Shown here: positions 56,128 through 64,000 of the stretch, piece after piece | How positions within the stretch are numbered: position 1 is the stretch's first letter | How the letters are laid out: every line of letters starts with the position of its first letter | Assembly: GCF_001482285.1 (NCBI RefSeq) | Contig: NZ_LOEP01000022.1 | Span: 62,001 to 126,000 of the forward strand | Direction of reading: 5' to 3' | Origin: Haloferax sp. Q22 | GTDB lineage: Archaea; Halobacteriota; Halobacteria; Halobacteriales; Haloferacaceae | Length of the DNA: 64,000 nt | Made by a program: the position numbers and the translations under genes | Notes under the pieces: generated by a model | The model's input: only the letters and a program-made list of their open reading frames with translations | Told to the model about the DNA's origin: nothing | Databases searched by the model: none

Positions 56128-56946
56128 TTAATCGAGGCTGAGACCCGCGTGCCAGCGGTCGACGCCCGCGTCTCGCTTGACCGCGTCCATCTCCGCGAGG
56201 AGGTGGACCGCGAGGCTGGCGGTCTCCGCCGCGCGCGACTCGCCTTCGGTGCGGAACTCGCCTGTGACCCGGTTCGCGTAGACCGAGCAGACGGCCCCCG
56301 CCCGGAGGCCGTAGACGTTGGCGATGGTCAGGAGCGCCGCGGCCTCCATCTCGATGTTCTTCACGTTCGCCTCGCGGAGTTCCTCGACGAGCGAGTCGGA
56401 GCCGGCGGCGCGGAAGCCCTCGAACCCGGGGCGTCCCTGCCCCGCGTAGAAGGAGTCGGCGCTCATCGTCAGGCCGACGTGGTAGTCGTAGCCGAGGCGT
56501 TCCGCGGCCGCGACGAGCGCCGAGACGACCTCGTGGTCGGAAACGGCGGGGTAGTCCTCGCGGACGTACTCCTTGGACGTGCCCTCCTGTCGGACCGCGC
56601 CCGAGGTGATGACGAGGTCGCCCACGTCCATCTCGGGTTGAATCGCGCCGCAGGAGCCGACGCGGATGAAGGTGTCCGCGCCGACGCGGGCGAGTTCCTC
56701 GACCGCGATGGCCGCCGAGGGACTCCCGATACCCGTCGAGGTGACCGAAATCGGCGTTCCGTCGTAGCTCCCGGTCGCCGTCCGGTACTCGCGGTGGTAG
56801 GCCTTCTCCTCGTGGTCGTCCCACAGCGCCGTCACCTTGTCCACGCGCTCGGGATTTCCGGGGAGCAACACCGCGTCGGCGAGGTCCTCGGGACCGACTT
56901 CGAGGTGGTACTGGACCTCGTCGTTCGGGTCCTCGCTATCGTTCAT
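56128..56946 (-). CDS. udp: Nucleoside phosphorylase (uridine phosphorylase family)
   Basis: A 272-residue PNP/UDP-family phosphorylase. Motifs are LPGNPERVDKV near 28, TSTGIGSPSAAIAVEEL near 69, IRVGSCGAIQ near 92, and the ribose-binding EMEAAALLTIA near 203. It splits a nucleoside with phosphate to base and ribose 1-phosphate; uridine is the usual substrate of this subgroup. It overlaps the metzincin-like gene by 4 bp and closes a cdd-first operon. Confidence 0.92.
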   Translation of the reverse strand: MNDSEDPNDEVQYHLEVGPEDLADAVLLPGNPERVDKVTALWDDHEEKAYHREYRTATGSYDGTPISVTSTGIGSPSAAIAVEELARVGADTFIRVGSCGAIQPEMDVGDLVITSGAVRQEGTSKEYVREDYPAVSDHEVVSALVAAAERLGYDYHVGLTMSADSFYAGQGRPGFEGFRAAGSDSLVEELREANVKNIEMEAAALLTIANVYGLRAGAVCSVYANRVTGEFRTEGESRAAETASLAVHLLAEMDAVKRDAGVDRWHAGLSLD

Positions 56947-58181
56947 GGCTCTACTCGCGGGTGAGCGGTGGAAATTCTTGCGTTCTTCGAGGGGGCCGCC
57001 GCGGGTGTCGTCGCACTCTCGTCTTCGTTCGCGGTTGCGGTCGTCGCGTGTTCAGTCGCAGCCGCCGTCTCGCCCGCGACCCCGCGCCACGTCGGGTCGT
57101 CGGAGAGGTCGCCGTCACGGAACGGCGGTGGGAGGTCGGCGCGCTCGTCGGCCGCCAGCAGGTAGCCGAGTCCCGCACCGACGTACCAGTCGACAAGCGA
57201 CGGGTCGAGGTCGGTGTCGACGACGATGTCGCCGCCGGTGTACCACTCCAGGGCGTCGTCGTCGTCCGCGTCGACGCCGGTCCGCCGCCACCGCACGCCC
57301 GACTCGCCGTCGCCGAACGCCGACACCGAGACGGTCACGTCCGCCATCGCCGGGTCGGAGACGCGTTCGAACGAGAGGTTCGCGGGCGCGACGCCGTCGG
57401 CTCCGGCCTCGTAGTACGACAGCGCGTGGTCGAGTTCCGCCTCGTAGGTCGCCCGCTCGTCTGCCGAGACGTTCGAGAGGTCGACGTGGACCGCGACGGT
57501 CCGCTCGCGGAAGGGCGTCTCCCGGTCGGCGGCGTCCAGTTCGGGGAGTCGCGTCGTCTGGATGCGCTCGGACAGCACGGGGAACGTGTCGGCGTCGTCG
57601 TGGGTCAGCCCGAGCAGATGGCCGAACTCGTGTTTCAGGACCGTCTGGGTCGTCTCGTCGTCGTAGCCGGCGGCGACGACCACTGAAACCGGTTCGTTGG
57701 GTGCGGTCGGGTCGTCGCCGTCCAAGAGGGGCGCACAGCCGACCGCGTCGGTGCCGGCGTAGTCGCCGCAGGCGTCGATTCGCTCGACGACCGAGACGGT
57801 CACGTCCGGTTCCGAGGCGTTCGGCACCACGACGAACGCCGGGCCGTAGGCGGTCGCCGACGCGTTCGCTCGCCAGTAGTCGACCGCCGATTGGACGAGC
57901 GAGGCGTAGTCGCGGCCGTCCGCGGGCGCGTCGATGCCGACGACGACCGGCGCGCGACCCCACGGGTTGTCGGCGGGTCGCGTCTCCGGCATCGCCGGCG
58001 ACCCGGGTCCGCCGATGGCGGCCGAGACGGCTCCATCGTCGCCGTCGCTCGCGTCGGCCGAGGGGTCCCCGAGGGCCGCGTCCACGACCGGCGGAGACGG
58101 CGATACGGACGTACACCCCGAAAGCACGACAAGAAAGGCGAGCGCGAGGGCGGCGGTTCCGCGGCCGGCGACGGGCGACAC
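56943..58181 (-). CDS. Lipoprotein with duplicated metzincin-type domain
   Basis: A 412-residue exported protein. The signal MSPVAGRGTAALALAFLVVL precedes the lipobox LSGC (Cys23). The first domain (about 78-202) ends in HEFGHLLGLTH (184-194), the metzincin zinc motif. A second, similar domain (about 226-354) follows: VAVHVD, DVTVSV and VGAGLGYLLAADERAD match VVVGID, DVTVSV and KHEFGHLLGLTHDDAD, but the His and Glu ligands are gone. Ala/Thr-rich tail. It lies between cdd and udp with 1-bp and 4-bp junctions, an unexpected partner for nucleoside salvage. Confidence 0.8.
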   Translation of the reverse strand: MSPVAGRGTAALALAFLVVLSGCTSVSPSPPVVDAALGDPSADASDGDDGAVSAAIGGPGSPAMPETRPADNPWGRAPVVVGIDAPADGRDYASLVQSAVDYWRANASATAYGPAFVVVPNASEPDVTVSVVERIDACGDYAGTDAVGCAPLLDGDDPTAPNEPVSVVVAAGYDDETTQTVLKHEFGHLLGLTHDDADTFPVLSERIQTTRLPELDAADRETPFRERTVAVHVDLSNVSADERATYEAELDHALSYYEAGADGVAPANLSFERVSDPAMADVTVSVSAFGDGESGVRWRRTGVDADDDDALEWYTGGDIVVDTDLDPSLVDWYVGAGLGYLLAADERADLPPPFRDGDLSDDPTWRGVAGETAAATEHATTATANEDESATTPAAAPSKNARISTAHPRVEP

Positions 58182-58182
58182 G

Positions 58183-58605
58183 TTACTCGTCGGCGTCGCG
58201 CTTCGCCGCGGCGGCTTCGAGCGTGTCCAGCGAGATGGTGTTCGGGAGGAGTTCGCCGAGCGTGTACTCGGCGACGTCGTCGCCCCCGAGGTCGCAGACG
58301 ACCGGGAGGTCCTCGCCGCAGAACTCCGCGAGCGTCTGGCGGCACATCCCGCAGGGCGTCACGCCGTCACGCGCCCCCGAGGTGACGACGAGGCGGTCGA
58401 ACTCGGTGTGGCCGTTTTTGACGGCCTCCGCGACGGCGACCTCCTCGGCGTGGAGGCTGTTCGAGTAGTTCGCGTTCTCGATGTTGCAGCCGACGTAGAC
58501 CTCGCCGTCGGCGGTCCTGAGCGCCGCTCCGACGGTGTACTCCGAGTAGGGAACGTAGGCGTTGTCGAGCGCTTCGCGGGCGCGTTCGACGAGTGCTTCG
58601 GGCAT
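58183..58605 (-). CDS. cdd: Cytidine deaminase
   Basis: A 140-residue enzyme, the usual size. The zinc motif is LHAEEVAVAEAVKNG (HAE), with CGMCRQTLAEF supplying two Cys ligands, and the N-terminal YSEYTVGAALRTADG and GCNIENANYSNSLH typical of the homotetrameric class. It deaminates cytidine to uridine, the substrate of the phosphorylase two genes downstream. First gene of the operon. Confidence 0.95.
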   Translation of the reverse strand: MPEALVERAREALDNAYVPYSEYTVGAALRTADGEVYVGCNIENANYSNSLHAEEVAVAEAVKNGHTEFDRLVVTSGARDGVTPCGMCRQTLAEFCGEDLPVVCDLGGDDVAEYTLGELLPNTISLDTLEAAAAKRDADE

Positions 58606-58750
58606 TGGGCGCTCATTCGCGTGGGGTGGCTTAGTTCGTTCGGCTCCCCGAGACTGTCGTGTCGGCCGGCGGACACGGACGGGTTTCTGGGTGTCGCCTC
58701 CATCGCGTCGTCCCGCAAGCGACTATACGGCTCGGTCCTAACGCGGCGTC

Positions 58751-59005
58751 GTGAACGACACATCCGGCGGACGACGAATCCTGTTCATCGTCGGCGCGAG
58801 CGTCGTGGCCATCTCGGGCATCCTCGGCGTCTTTATCGGCGAGAACGGCGGCCAGGTCGCCGCCGAGATATCGCTGTTCGGCTTCCTCTCGCTTCCGACC
58901 ACGCCGCTCGCGTTCAGCCTCTACGGGATGGTGTTCTCGGCCGTCATCCTCGGGGCGCTGTTCGCGCTCGTCGAGTACGCCTCGCGCGTCGAAGACGCGC
59001 GCTAG
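58751..59005 (+). CDS. Small membrane protein, two TM segments
   Basis: An 84-residue protein, GTG start. Hydrophobic segments at about 8-29 and 38-74 (GFLSLPTTPLAFSLYGMVFSAVILGALFALVEYA) and an acidic tail. Similar small proteins are found in many haloarchaea. Function unknown. Divergent from cdd by 145 bp. Confidence 0.65.
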   Translation: MNDTSGGRRILFIVGASVVAISGILGVFIGENGGQVAAEISLFGFLSLPTTPLAFSLYGMVFSAVILGALFALVEYASRVEDAR

Positions 59006-59101
59006 GACGGCGGCTCTCGGCTCGGGCGGCGAAGCGTATCGGCCGGGGAACTCCGACCGGAAGGCGGACCGTTTTTGCTCGTCGGGCCCCGACGGACCCG
59101 C

Positions 59102-59371
59102 ATGGACGCGCCCTCGTCGACCTCGACCTCGGACGCCTCGGCCGGCGACGCCTCGCCCGGCCCGCTCCCGGAGGACACGGGCGGCAAGAACCGAAAGCGC
59201 GCCGCGCTGGCGACCGCGCCGTTCCTCGCGCTCGGACTGGCCGACGTGGTGCTCATCCTCCTACAGGGGCTCGAACCGCTCTGGGGCTTCGCCATCCTCC
59301 CGCCGATTCTGTTCTGTAGCGTGCTGACCTGGATCGTCTTCAGCACCGACTTCCTCGACGACCGGACCTGA
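59102..59371 (+). CDS. Small membrane protein with Ser/Asp-rich N-terminus
   Basis: An 89-residue protein. The first 34 residues are Ser, Asp and Gly rich; two hydrophobic segments follow (about 38-56 and 60-81), with an acidic end (DFLDDRT). The ATG at 59102 follows CGTTTTTGC about 27 nt upstream. Unknown function; converges on the GNAT gene. Confidence 0.65.
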   Translation: MDAPSSTSTSDASAGDASPGPLPEDTGGKNRKRAALATAPFLALGLADVVLILLQGLEPLWGFAILPPILFCSVLTWIVFSTDFLDDRT

Positions 59372-59397
59372 GTCGGAGCCGGCTCGGTGCCGGAGCG

Positions 59398-59979
59398 TCA
59401 GCGCCGCAGGTTCGTTGAGTACTTCGTCGGCGTCTCCTCGTCGTAGCCGAAGTCCTCGGCGGTTAGCTCCGGTTCGGCGTCCCCGGCGCTCGCGGGCGCG
59501 GCGACCTTGAACCGCTCGCGGAGTCGCTCTGGCATCGAGAACGCCTCGCGGTCGAGTCGGAGCGCGATGGCGTCGCCGTCGACCTCTCTGACCCGGTCGA
59601 GTCGCTGCCGCGGCCCCTCTGGGAGGTCCTCGGCGTCGACCGCCTCGAAGCCGAACTGCGCGCAGTAGCCGTGGTCCGAGGTGAAGCCGTACACTGTCTC
59701 GAACTCCTCGGCCGCGGCGCGGTCGACCAGTCGCTCGACGACGTGCGCGCCCACGCCCTGTCGGCGCCACCGCTCCGAGACGCCGACGCAGGTGAGTTCG
59801 CAGAACGGCTCGTCGGTCTTGTGGACCCGGATGCGCCCGAATCCCGCCTTCTCGCCGGACTCCTCGTCGAGCGCAATCACGTAATCGCGGGACCGGAAGG
59901 AGCCGTCGTCGAGTCCGAGTTCTTCCAGCGAGTCGAGCAGCCAGACCTCGTCTCGGTTCTTCGCGTCTCGGACGTACAT
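59398..59979 (-). CDS. GNAT-family N-acetyltransferase
   Basis: A 193-residue protein with the GNAT fold. The acetyl-CoA-binding motif A is GVSERWRRQGVGAHVVERLVDRA (about 80-102), preceded by CELTCVGV, followed by TVYGFTSDHGYCAQFGFEAVDAEDLPEG. Substrate unknown. The ATG at 59979 (MYVRDAK) is chosen over upstream GTG/ATG codons since the domain begins soon after. Confidence 0.85.
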   Translation of the reverse strand: MYVRDAKNRDEVWLLDSLEELGLDDGSFRSRDYVIALDEESGEKAGFGRIRVHKTDEPFCELTCVGVSERWRRQGVGAHVVERLVDRAAAEEFETVYGFTSDHGYCAQFGFEAVDAEDLPEGPRQRLDRVREVDGDAIALRLDREAFSMPERLRERFKVAAPASAGDAEPELTAEDFGYDEETPTKYSTNLRR

Positions 59980-60065
59980 GCTTACTCGTAGCACACCCGC
60001 CGACAAAAACGACTCGGGCCGGTACGGCGATTCCCGCCGCGTCTGGCGAACTCAACGAAAGAACA

Positions 60066-60074
60066 GTAAAGATT
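60066..60074 (+). promoter_or_regulatory. TATA-like box before acs
   Basis: GTAAAGATT lies about 33 nt before the ATG at 60103. The nearer ATG at 60076 would have only GC-rich DNA at the TATA distance, so the later start is preferred. Confidence 0.4.
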
Positions 60075-60102
60075 CATGGTCGCGGTCGCGGTACCTCGAT
60101 TC

Positions 60103-62127
60103 ATGGACGTACCCGACACCGACACCGTGGTGCACGAACCGGACCCGGCGTTCGTCGAGGACGCCAACGTCACCCGATTCATGCGGGAACACGATATCGA
60201 GGACTACGACGAACTCATCGAGCGGACGACGACCGAGGTTCCGGGCGTCGGTGCCTCGGGCGTCGAGTGGTTCTGGGACGAACTCGTCGACTACCTCGAC
60301 ATCGACTTCTACGAGGAGTACGACGCCGTCCGCGACGACTCGGAGGGGCCGCAGTTCTCCCGCTGGTACCCCGGCGGCGAAATCAACGTCGCCCACAACA
60401 CCCTCGACCGCCACGCCGCGGTCGGTTCCGGCAACCGGAACCGCGTCGCCTGCATCTGGGAGGGCGAAGACGGCGAGGTCGTCCAGCGGACCTACCACGA
60501 CCTCTACCGCGAGGCCAACCGCGTCGCCAACGTCCTCGAATCGTACGGCGTCGAAACCGGCGACACCGTCGGCCTCTACATGCCGATGGTCCCCGAAGTC
60601 ATCTCTATCCTCTACGGCTGTTTCAAGGTCGGCGCGATAGCCGTCCCCATCTTCTCCGGATTCGGCGTCGACGCCACCGCGACCCGTCTCGAAGACCCCG
60701 AGTGCTCGGTGCTTTTCACCGCCGACGGCTTCTACCGCCGCGGCTCCGAGGTCCAACTGAAGCCGACCGCCGACGAGGCGATGGACGAAGCAGACTGCGT
60801 CGAGAACGTCGTCGTCTACCGGCGGTTCGGGGACGAAAGCGACGGCGGCGATGGCGGAACCGACGCCGACCACGAAGTCCCGTGGACCGACGACCGCGAC
60901 GAGTGGTGGGACGACACCGTCGGCGCGGCCGACCCTGAGTACGAAACCAAACGCCTCCCGTCGGACGCCGAGTCGATGCTCCTGTACTCCTCGGGGACGA
61001 CCGGCAAGCCGAAAGGCATCGTTCACACCCACGCTGGCGTGCAGATGCAGACCGCGAAGGAGATTCACTTCGGCTTCGACCAGAAGCCCGAAGACCGCTT
61101 CTTCTGGGTCTCCGACATCGGCTGGATGATGGGCCCGTGGACGCTCATCGGGAACCACACGTTCGCCGGCACTATCTTCATGTACGAGGGCGCGCCCGAC
61201 TACCCGAACCCGGACCGCTTCTGGGACATGATTGAGCGCCACCGCATCACCACCTTCGGCATCTCGCCGACGGCCATCCGCGCCCTGCGGAAGTACGGCG
61301 ACGAGGAGGTCGAGAAACACGACCTGTCGAGTCTCCGCCTGCTCGGGTCGACCGGCGAACCGTGGGACCCCGAGTCGTGGATGTGGTTCTACGAGAACGT
61401 CGGCGGCGGCGACGCCCCCATCATCAACATCTCCGGCGGCACCGAAATCTGCGGCTGTTTCCTCATGCCGATGCCGACCCAGCCGCTCAAGCCCTGCTCG
61501 CTCGGCGGCCCAGGCCTCGGGATGGACATCGACATCGTGGACTCGTCGGGCGAGTCCATCGTCGACACCCACGAGCGCGGCTTCCTCGTCGCCCGCGACT
61601 CCTGCCCCTCGATGACCAAGAGTCTCTGGGAGGGCGACGAGCGCTACCTCGACACCTACTGGTCGTCGTGGGACGACCTCTGGGACCACGGCGACTGGGC
61701 CCAGAAGGACGAAGACGGCTTCTGGTTCCTGCACGGCCGCGCCGACGACGCCCTCAACGTGGCCGGCCGCAAGGTCGGCCCCGCCGAGGTCGAAGGCGCG
61801 CTCATCGAACACGACGCGGTGAATCAGGCCGCCGCGGTCGGCGTCCCCGACGACACCACCGGGACCGCCGTCGTCGCCTACGTCGTCCTCGAAGACGGTA
61901 TCGAGGAGAGCGACGACCTCCGCGAGGAGCTTCGCGGCGTCGTCGGCGACGAGTTGGGCAAGCCGTTCCGCCCGCGCGAGATACTGTTCGTCGACGAGTT
62001 CCCGAAGACGCAGTCGGGCAAAATCATCCGCCGCGCCATCGCCTCGATTTACGCGGGCGAAGAGCTCGGTGACATGAGCAGTATCGAGAATCCCGAGTCG
62101 CTCGAAAAGATAGAAAACGCGTCCTGA
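60103..62127 (+). CDS. acs: Acetyl-CoA synthetase (acyl-CoA synthetase)
   Basis: AMP-forming synthetase of 674 residues joining acetate or another short acid to CoA. The N-terminal ACAS segment (FWDELVDYLDIDFYEEY, SRWYPGGEINVAHNTLDRH) is followed by the P-loop-like YSSGTTGKPKG (295-305), ISGGTEICGCFLMPMP, GRADDALNVAGRKVGPAEVE, and the C-terminal KTQSGKIIRRA with Lys640, the residue that catalyses adenylation and can be acetylated. Acetate is the most likely substrate, though the Trp that limits the acyl pocket was not confirmed. Confidence 0.93.
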   Translation: MDVPDTDTVVHEPDPAFVEDANVTRFMREHDIEDYDELIERTTTEVPGVGASGVEWFWDELVDYLDIDFYEEYDAVRDDSEGPQFSRWYPGGEINVAHNTLDRHAAVGSGNRNRVACIWEGEDGEVVQRTYHDLYREANRVANVLESYGVETGDTVGLYMPMVPEVISILYGCFKVGAIAVPIFSGFGVDATATRLEDPECSVLFTADGFYRRGSEVQLKPTADEAMDEADCVENVVVYRRFGDESDGGDGGTDADHEVPWTDDRDEWWDDTVGAADPEYETKRLPSDAESMLLYSSGTTGKPKGIVHTHAGVQMQTAKEIHFGFDQKPEDRFFWVSDIGWMMGPWTLIGNHTFAGTIFMYEGAPDYPNPDRFWDMIERHRITTFGISPTAIRALRKYGDEEVEKHDLSSLRLLGSTGEPWDPESWMWFYENVGGGDAPIINISGGTEICGCFLMPMPTQPLKPCSLGGPGLGMDIDIVDSSGESIVDTHERGFLVARDSCPSMTKSLWEGDERYLDTYWSSWDDLWDHGDWAQKDEDGFWFLHGRADDALNVAGRKVGPAEVEGALIEHDAVNQAAAVGVPDDTTGTAVVAYVVLEDGIEESDDLREELRGVVGDELGKPFRPREILFVDEFPKTQSGKIIRRAIASIYAGEELGDMSSIENPESLEKIENAS

Positions 62128-62128
62128 A

Positions 62129-62141
62129 GCGGTTTTTCCGC
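62129..62141. terminator. Hairpin terminator between convergent genes
   Basis: GCGG-TTTTT-CCGC lies two bases after the acs stop and a few bases before the symporter stop on the other strand. The short stem with a T5 loop could end transcription from the acs side. Confidence 0.5.
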
Positions 62142-62147
62142 CTTCGT

Positions 62148-63455
62148 TCAGTCGGACAGCGCCGCGCCGACACCGTCGTTCCACGCGTCGGCGGTGAAGT
62201 CGACCGCGTCGTTCCACGTGGCGACGACGGTCGTCACCGCGAGGTCGCCGGTCACGTTCACCATCGTCCGGATGCGGTCGAGGATGGGGTCGACGCCGGC
62301 GACGAGACCGACGATTTCCAGCGGGAGTCCCAACTGCGTCAAGACGAGCGTGAGCATGATGAGCCCCGACCCGGGGACGCCGGCGGTCCCGATGCTCGCC
62401 AGCACGGCGACCGCGACGACCGCGAACTGGTCGGCCAGAGAGAGGTTCACGCCGACGATGTTCGCCGCGAAGATGGCCGCGACGCCCTGATACATCGCCG
62501 TGCCGTCCATGTTGATGGTCGCACCGAGCGGGAGGGTGAAGCCGTAGATGCGTTCTTCGATGCCGAGGTTGTCGTCCGCGTCGGACATCGTCACCGGGAG
62601 CGTCCCGGACGACGACCGGATGCTCAGCGCGGTCACCATCGCGTCGCGTGCGCCGGAGAGGAACGCGACCGGCGACCGCCCCGCGACCCCGACGACGAAC
62701 GCGCCGAGGTAGACGACCCCGATGTGGACGACGGCCGCGAGGAGCATCGTTCCGATGAGGAGCGCGAAGGGCAGGATAGCGCCGACGCCGGCGGTGCCGA
62801 AGACGTTCGCCATGAGCGCGAAGACGCCGAGGACGCCGAACTCCATCGCCCCCCAGACGACCTTGTACATCGCTTCTGCGCCCGCGTCGGCGAGGTCGAA
62901 GAACGCCTCGATGCCGCGTTTGACCTGCTCGTCGTCCGTCTCTTCCCACGCCAGCGTGAGGCCGAGGCCGAACACGACGACGAAGAAGATGGTCGGGAGC
63001 ACGTTGCCCTCGGCCATCGCGCCGACGGGGTTCGTCGGGACGATGTTGAGGACGACTTCGACGGCGTCAGGGGCCTCGGCGCTCTGTGCCTCGGCACCGG
63101 CGAGCAGTCCTTCGAGCCCGCGGGAGCCGGGGGAGACGAGGTTACTCACGCCGAGTCCGATGGCGACCGCAAACGCGGATGTGAGCGCGTACAGTCCCAC
63201 GACCTGCGCACCGACGCGGCCGAGCGACGACGGCGAGAGCTGTCGAACACCCATCAGGAGCGTGAACACCACGATGGGGACGATGAGCATCTTCAGCAGT
63301 CGGACGAACAGGTCGCCGACCGGCTTCAGGGCCGTCGCCGGCTCGCCGACAACGAGGCCGACGAGCGAACCGAGGACGAACGCGACCCCGATTCGGTAGA
63401 CGATGCCGACCGACCGATACCGGTTCCAGAGAGACGCAATGCTAGAGTGTGACAT
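62148..63455 (-). CDS. Dicarboxylate/amino acid:cation symporter (DAACS)
   Basis: A 435-residue membrane protein of the GltP/DctA family with about eight membrane segments and two re-entrant loops. Recognisable are FVRLLKMLIVPIVVFTLLMGV near residue 47, the Ser-rich loop SIRSSSGTLPVTMS, ATINMDGTAMYQGVAAIFAAN (the NMDG motif) and GTAGVPGSGLIM. It imports glutamate, aspartate or C4-dicarboxylates with Na+ or H+. Either the ATG at 63455 or a GTG at 63470 could start it; the TATA box fits both. Confidence 0.92.
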   Translation of the reverse strand: MSHSSIASLWNRYRSVGIVYRIGVAFVLGSLVGLVVGEPATALKPVGDLFVRLLKMLIVPIVVFTLLMGVRQLSPSSLGRVGAQVVGLYALTSAFAVAIGLGVSNLVSPGSRGLEGLLAGAEAQSAEAPDAVEVVLNIVPTNPVGAMAEGNVLPTIFFVVVFGLGLTLAWEETDDEQVKRGIEAFFDLADAGAEAMYKVVWGAMEFGVLGVFALMANVFGTAGVGAILPFALLIGTMLLAAVVHIGVVYLGAFVVGVAGRSPVAFLSGARDAMVTALSIRSSSGTLPVTMSDADDNLGIEERIYGFTLPLGATINMDGTAMYQGVAAIFAANIVGVNLSLADQFAVVAVAVLASIGTAGVPGSGLIMLTLVLTQLGLPLEIVGLVAGVDPILDRIRTMVNVTGDLAVTTVVATWNDAVDFTADAWNDGVGAALSD

Positions 63456-63484
63456 GTAACGTGTTTGCACTAACGATACAGCCA

Positions 63485-63497
63485 GAATATAAATATA
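63485..63497 (-). promoter_or_regulatory. TATA box of the DAACS gene
   Basis: On the minus strand TATATTTATATTC lies about 24 nt from the GTG at 63470 and 39 nt from the ATG at 63455. Confidence 0.5.
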
Positions 63498-63598
63498 GCG
63501 GTGAATGTCCTGAATTTAACACCGAGGTAGAATTCAATCTCAAATATGAATTAATAGTTGGAGTCTTCGGCGATTCCTCTCCACCCCACGCGTCGTCG

Positions 63599-64000
63599 TC
63601 AGTACGCGTCGTCGGGCGCGAGCGCAACCGACTCGGGAACCCCGTCACCGACTGCGAGCGCCGCTTCGACGGCCTCGTCGCCCGCGGGAATCCGAATCGT
63701 CCCGCCGGCGAGAAGCGGGGCGAGCACGCCGGCGACGACGGTGCCGGGATGGGAGAGCGACGACCTGACCGCGACCGTATCGCCCGCGTCGAGGTCGAAG
63801 TCGGCGACGACCTCACGGGCCGCGTCCAGCAGGTCGCTGTGGGTGAACTCGCGGTCGTCGGCAACGAGCGCCGGGTCGTCGGGGGCGACGACCACCGGGT
63901 GGACCGCGGGGTTCTCGCTCCAGACCTCCTGTTCCCAGTGCGTGATGGCGGGCGAGCTCGGCGACCCGCCGAACACGGCGAGTTTCTGCCCCGGCGGCAG
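63599..64000 (-). CDS. AMP-binding-like protein (TIGR03089-type), 5' end beyond window
   Basis: The frame stays open to the window edge, so the start is not included. About 133 residues are visible. The segments HSDLLDAAREVVADFDLDAGDTVAVRSSLSHPGTVVAGVLAPLLAGGTIRIP resemble the N-terminal part of AMP-forming acyl-CoA synthetases (a TIGR03089-like protein), but the ATP-binding motif is missing and the protein stops early at DDAY. It may be a small stand-alone domain. The 143 bp between it and the symporter are AT-rich. Confidence 0.55.
   Translation of the reverse strand: MPPGQKLAVFGGSPSSPAITHWEQEVWSENPAVHPVVVAPDDPALVADDREFTHSDLLDAAREVVADFDLDAGDTVAVRSSLSHPGTVVAGVLAPLLAGGTIRIPAGDEAVEAALAVGDGVPESVALAPDDAY

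Noticed and set aside
60052-62949. 965-codon minus-strand frame opposite acs
   Set aside because: Shadow of acs and of the symporter gene; composition is Arg/His/Val-rich without any domain.

Overview
The window reads as chromosome of a halophilic archaeon, most likely the genus Haloferax. G+C is high, the proteins are very rich in Asp and Glu, promoters are archaeal (a TATA box about 27 nt before a leaderless start), and the gene content is archaeal: AglB, PsmB, topoisomerase VI, ATP-dependent DNA ligase, and the glp-ptsH-dhaKLM block known from Haloferax volcanii. Functions come from recognised motifs and remembered families; no search was run.

Layout. 0.1-7.7 kb: the oligosaccharyltransferase AglB, a DUF368 membrane protein, two tiny zinc-ribbon/HEWD proteins, a methyltransferase, a phosphoglycolate phosphatase and a divergent Orc/Cdc6-like ATPase. 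8-18 kb: glycerol and dihydroxyacetone catabolism, with glpABC, glpK, a membrane protein and an HPr on the plus strand facing dhaKLM on the minus strand. HPr and DhaM supply the PTS-type phosphate relay that drives the DhaKL kinase, and GlpK plus GlpABC turn glycerol into dihydroxyacetone phosphate. 18-26 kb: ileS, a lipoprotein, a thioesterase, a DUF151 nuclease-like protein, a membrane-anchored ArsR-type regulator and a glycerate kinase. 26-33 kb: TraB and M50 membrane proteins translationally coupled, purM, a cytochrome P450 with a palindromic operator-like site, a CBS regulator and UPF0212. 33-40.9 kb: proteasome beta subunit, a glutamate-cysteine ligase-like enzyme, DNA ligase and small hydrolases. 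40.9-49.1 kb: a complete type II topoisomerase locus, with top6BA and gyrBA diverging from one 250-bp region.

49.7-51.1 kb holds the only clear mobile element, a solitary TnpB (IS200/IS605, IS1341-type). Its 3' coding end folds into nested hairpins expected of a guide (reRNA/omega) RNA, and its right end meets the stop codon of a Nudix gene. 51.1-64 kb: Nudix-arginase, a sugar-nucleotide epimerase, a winged-helix regulator, a type II NADH dehydrogenase with an operator-like repeat, a nucleoside salvage operon (cdd - metzincin-like lipoprotein - udp), small membrane proteins, a GNAT, an acetyl-CoA synthetase, a dicarboxylate/amino-acid symporter and a gene cut by the window edge.

No tRNA, rRNA or CRISPR array was recognised. 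The points most worth a second look are the TnpB guide-RNA architecture with a second right-end-like hairpin upstream, the duplicated metzincin lipoprotein inside the nucleoside operon, the P450 and ndh operator palindromes, the Orc-like protein with an eroded Walker B, and a G-quadruplex motif in a 476-bp gene-free gap.
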